From Qiania dongpingensis (GTDB lineage Bacteria > Bacillota > Clostridia > Lachnospirales > Lachnospiraceae), in assembly GCF_014337195.1 (NCBI RefSeq), contig NZ_CP060634.1, positions 1,612,001 through 1,676,000 on the forward strand: 64,000 nt of DNA, written 5' to 3'. The notes beneath the pieces were generated by a model. It made no database searches. It saw nothing but the letters and a program-made list of their open reading frames with translations, and was not told the DNA's origin. The translations under genes were made by a program, and so were the position numbers. Positions 61,490-64,000 of this stretch are shown one piece after another (position 1 is the first letter of the stretch; each line of letters opens with the position of its first letter).

Positions 61490-61521
61490 AAAGGCCATGC
61501 ACCCCACTGTACATGGCCTTT
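61490..61521 (-). terminator. Terminator of the fhs gene
   Basis: Perfect ten-bp stem AAAGGCCATG / CATGGCCTTT; the minus-strand continuation is T rich (TTTCTTG). Confidence 0.8.
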
Positions 61522-61615
61522 CCCTATTGCTTAAAACCCTCTCCCTTGTAACTCCGCCCGTCAGACAACGGGCGCAAATCTATGAAAAAGAAATAATCAG
61601 TAATGTTATGCCGGA

Positions 61616-63289
61616 TTAGAACAGGCCAGTGATCTTGCCGCTCTCATCCACATCGATCTTCTCTGCAGCCGGTACCTTCGGCAGTCCCGGCATCGTCATG
61701 ATCTCTCCTGTCAATGCCACGATGAATCCTGCTCCTGCCGATATCTTCAGGTTCCTTACCGTCACCTCGAAGTCCTTCGGCGCTCCCAGTAACTTCTGGT
61801 CATCCGAAAAGCTGTACTGCGTCTTCGCCATACAGATCGGGCAGTCTCCATAGCCCAGCTCCTCCAGCTGCTTCGCCTGCTTCTTCGCTGCCGCCGTCAG
61901 CACCACTCCCTTGCCATGGTATACTCTCTTCACGATGGTATCCAGCTTCTCTTCGATGCTGCCGTCAAGCTCATAGGAAAAGCTGAAATCGTTCGGCTCC
62001 TCACAGAGGCGCACTACTTCCTCTGCCAGCTTCACTCCGCCTTCTCCGCCTTTTGCCCATACCTCGGACAGCGCCACGTTCACTCCCAGCTCACGGCACT
62101 TCGCTTCCACAAGATCCAGCTCCGCCTTGGTATCCGTCGGGAACGCGTTGATCGCCACTACGCAGGGCAGCTTATATACGTTCTTCATATTGTCCACATG
62201 CTGTAGCAGGTTCGGGAGCCCCTTCTCCAATGCTTCCAGGTTCTCATTGTTGAGGTCTGCCTTGGCCACTCCTCCGTGGTGCTTCAGCGCTCTCACCGTC
62301 GCCACCACTACTACTGCCGACGGCCTGAGCCCTGCCATCCGGCACTTGATGTCCAGGAACTTCTCTGCTCCCAGGTCTGCTCCGAAGCCAGCTTCTGTGA
62401 TCGCATAGTCGCCCAGCTTCATCGCCATCTTTGTCGCGATCACCGAGTTGCATCCATGGGCGATGTTCGCGAAGGGGCCGCCGTGTACGATGGCCGGCAC
62501 ATGCTCCAGTGTCTGCACCAGGTTCGGCTTCAGCGCATCCTTTAACAGGGCTGTCATCGCTCCCTGTGCGTTCAGATCCCCTGCTGTCACAGGCTTCTGA
62601 TCGTAGGTATATCCTACGATGACTCTGGAGAGACGGGCCTTCAGATCCGTGATGTCGGATGCCAGGCACAGCACCGCCATGATCTCCGATGCCACGGTGA
62701 TGTCATAGCCGTCCTCGCGGGGCATCCCGTTCGTCCTTCCGCCCAGTCCGTCCACCACAAAACGCAGCTGTCTGTCGTTCATGTCCACGCATCTCCTCCA
62801 GGTGATCCTCCTGGGGTCGATGTTCAGGGCGTTGCCCTGATAGATATGGTTATCGAGCATGGCTGCCAGCAGGTTGTTCGCCGCTCCGATGGCGTGGAAG
62901 TCACCGGTGAAATGGAGGTTGATGTCCTCCATGGGCACTACCTGGGCGTATCCGCCGCCTGCCGCTCCGCCCTTCACGCCGAACACCGGCCCAAGGGAAG
63001 GCTCACGCAGGGCTACCATGACGTTCTTTCCGATCTTCTGGAGGCCGTCTGCCAGGCCGACCGTCGTCGTCGTCTTCCCTTCCCCTGCGGGTGTGGGGTT
63101 GATGGCGGTGACCAGCACCAGCTTTCCGTCCTTCTTGTCTGACTCTTTCAACAGGTTGTAATCGATCTTTGCTTTGTACTTTCCGTACTGCTCCAGGTAC
63201 TTCTCCTCGATCCCTGCCTTTGCCGCGATCTCCGTTACCGGAGCCATTGTGCACTCCTGTGCGATCTCAATGTCACTTTTGAATCCCAT
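61616..63289 (-). CDS. fhs: Formate-tetrahydrofolate ligase
   Basis: Makes 10-formyltetrahydrofolate from formate, THF and ATP, for purine synthesis and, in acetogens, the Wood-Ljungdahl methyl branch. The 557-residue length is standard. Signatures: P-loop [37 protein letters not shown] in parts, and the [19 protein letters not shown] [16 protein letters not shown]. The codon use is strikingly C/G-ending and the coding sequence more biased than its neighbours, as expected for a highly expressed gene. The ATG follows GGAGGG, behind a ZTP riboswitch and terminator. Confidence 0.98.
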   Translation of the reverse strand: MGFKSDIEIAQECTMAPVTEIAAKAGIEEKYLEQYGKYKAKIDYNLLKESDKKDGKLVLVTAINPTPAGEGKTTTTVGLADGLQKIGKNVMVALREPSLGPVFGVKGGAAGGGYAQVVPMEDINLHFTGDFHAIGAANNLLAAMLDNHIYQGNALNIDPRRITWRRCVDMNDRQLRFVVDGLGGRTNGMPREDGYDITVASEIMAVLCLASDITDLKARLSRVIVGYTYDQKPVTAGDLNAQGAMTALLKDALKPNLVQTLEHVPAIVHGGPFANIAHGCNSVIATKMAMKLGDYAITEAGFGADLGAEKFLDIKCRMAGLRPSAVVVVATVRALKHHGGVAKADLNNENLEALEKGLPNLLQHVDNMKNVYKLPCVVAINAFPTDTKAELDLVEAKCRELGVNVALSEVWAKGGEGGVKLAEEVVRLCEEPNDFSFSYELDGSIEEKLDTIVKRVYHGKGVVLTAAAKKQAKQLEELGYGDCPICMAKTQYSFSDDQKLLGAPKDFEVTVRNLKISAGAGFIVALTGEIMTMPGLPKVPAAEKIDVDESGKITGLF

Positions 63290-63372
63290 AATAATACCCT
63301 CCTATATGTATATAAATATTTCTGCCCTTTTTGCTCCCGGCCGGCTAACCCTCCAGCTTTTGAGAACAAAAA

Positions 63373-63401
63373 AGGACAACATTCAGAAACAAATGTTGCC
63401 C
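63373..63401 (-). terminator. Intrinsic terminator of the ZTP riboswitch
   Basis: Minus strand GGGCAACATT / AATGTTGTCC (one G-T pair) followed by six Ts. Its 5' arm overlaps the conserved TGGGCA of the aptamer, so ligand binding and termination would exclude each other. Confidence 0.85.
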
Positions 63402-63475
63402 AGACGGTCGGCTCTTATATGGCTCCGATTCCACTGTGGTACTCCACAATTATCCGTCAGTAATCGGAACTTCGT
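63395..63475 (-). promoter_or_regulatory. ZTP (pfl) riboswitch upstream of fhs
   Basis: On the minus strand: GTTCCGATTACTGACGG with a following GTGGAGTACCAC hairpin, a returning GGAATCGGA, then the conserved GCCGACCGTCTGGGCA. The ACTGACGG and CCGTCTGGGC pair forms the pseudoknotted core of the ZTP class. ZTP switches are well known upstream of fhs and purH and turn genes on when ZTP signals low 10-formyl-THF. Confidence 0.88.
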
Positions 63476-63487
63476 TTTGATATTTGT

Positions 63488-63516
63488 ATACTAACACGTT
63501 GTTAAGCATTTGTCAA
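63488..63516 (-). promoter_or_regulatory. Promoter of the ZTP riboswitch/fhs transcript
   Basis: Minus strand TTGACA, 17-base spacer, TAGTAT, with the expected start just before the aptamer. Confidence 0.75.
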
Positions 63517-63569
63517 GCACCTATTTTGATTCTCATACATCCCCTGAGCAGGAAATGCCCGAAACAGGT

Positions 63570-63836
63570 TTTCTCTGCCTGATTGACAAGGCAAGAGGAA
63601 ATCCGATTCCGGGCCGGCCTAAAGGCGGGCGCCGCAGAGCAGCGGCCGGTGTTCCCCAGGCGGAGGAAAGCAGAAACGGAGACAGGAAAATCATCAGGAT
63701 TTTCCGTCGACATGTGAGTGGTACTCCTGGAGCGGAGATAAAACGCCCCCTGCATCGTCAGCGAACCGAAATCGTGACGGTCCGGAACTTCTGCCGGTGT
63801 TTAGCTGGAGCTTGATAGGAGCTAATTAAAAATGAT
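63570..63836. repeat. Large non-coding dispersed repeat, copy 3 (internally deleted)
   Basis: About 265 bp matching the two ends of the family at 17243 and 38890. The middle ~390 bp are missing, joined at GATTCC, and the 11-bp CAGAAACGGAA hairpin is missing, joined at CGGAGA. The remaining hairpin reads GGAAAATC / GATTTTCC, one pair longer than in copy 2. It fills the gap between proS and fhs. Confidence 0.85.
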
Positions 63837-63847
63837 TTCACTTATCT

Positions 63848-64000
63848 TTAATATGCTTTGCCCCAATATACCATCGTCTTTGCAGGCTTTCCGCATACCG
63901 GGCACACATCCGTGATCTGTTCCTGCTCAAACGGCATGCAGCGTGAGGTCGCCGTTGTATCCTCTTTGATCTTGAGCTCACATGCCTCGTCGCCGCACCA
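63848..64000 (-). CDS. proS: Prolyl-tRNA synthetase, C-terminal end only (5' part beyond window)
   Basis: The last 50 codons of a minus-strand gene that enters from the right edge. The peptide [20 protein letters not shown], then [26 protein letters not shown], matches the zinc-binding C-terminal domain of eukaryote/archaeal-type prolyl-tRNA synthetases common in Clostridia, with the paired Cys residues (CxxxxC and CPVC) and the terminal Tyr. The stop is at 63848-63850. The enzyme charges tRNA-Pro; the catalytic core is out of view. Confidence 0.88.
   Translation of the reverse strand, partial: WCGDEACELKIKEDTTATSRCMPFEQEQITDVCPVCGKPAKTMVYWGKAY

Noticed and set aside
62244..62669. 141-codon minus-strand frame inside fhs
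   Set aside because: Shadow of the strongly codon-biased fhs gene in another frame.

Overview
The window comes from a spore-forming, low-to-mid GC Firmicute, most likely a Lachnospiraceae/Clostridia member. The evidence is a CotS-like spore-coat kinase, SPOCS/LysM (DUF3794) proteins, a Spo0A C-terminal domain, a ywmB-murA neighbourhood, rubrerythrin, Clostridia-type riboswitches and strong Gram-positive ribosome binding sites. Most genes are on the minus strand. No rRNA, tRNA, CRISPR array, prophage or intact insertion sequence was seen.

Layout. 1-5385: a very large secreted protein, cut by the left edge, with beta-sandwich repeats, Ig-like domains and the start of an ABC-type solute-binding domain, behind a cobalamin riboswitch. 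5396-11438: ABC exporter, ROK glucokinase, metK behind a SAM-I riboswitch, and murA. 11485-15595: two uncharacterised proteins and a YwmB-like protein sharing the murA neighbourhood. 15714-17127: rpsF-ssb-rpsR and a DUF951 gene. 17157-21105: a non-coding repeat block, a sirtuin, an Eis-like acetyltransferase and a DUF2156 protein. 21206-27584: LCP protein, a Spo0A-C/transposase-fragment chimera, an LTA-synthase-like protein, a trigger-factor-like lipoprotein and a cold-shock gene with a large leader hairpin. 27610-34324: glycerophosphodiesterase, NatAB-type ABC transporter with DUF2812 and PadR genes, and a LacI regulator. 34349-42254: ribokinase/SIS/RbsD operon, rubrerythrin, acetyltransferase, a WYL regulator and GyrI-like pair split by a repeat, a degenerate HAD protein, hemolysin III and a GIY-YIG protein. 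42572-48848: SPOCS/LysM and PrcB-like proteins, phosphoglucomutase, CotS-like kinase and aldo/keto reductase. 48977-57580: a sugar regulon with two GntR paralogues, an Rbs-type ABC importer, class II aldolase, PfkB kinase and Gfo/Idh/MocA dehydrogenase, tied together by a shared GTACGTAC operator. 57650-64000: nagB, glnA, CCA-adding enzyme, fhs behind a ZTP riboswitch, another repeat copy and the 3' end of proS.

Three riboswitches (cobalamin, SAM, ZTP) touch linked one-carbon and methyl metabolism: metK uses methionine, fhs feeds folate one-carbon units, and the cobalamin switch controls the surface protein. The main candidates for undescribed biology are the cobalamin-controlled surface protein, a dispersed non-coding repeat family of about 0.65 kb with paired compensating changes in a hairpin, the Spo0A-C/DUF772 chimera, and a promoter-terminator unit just upstream of that chimera. 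Family names are from recognition of translated sequence; no database search was run.
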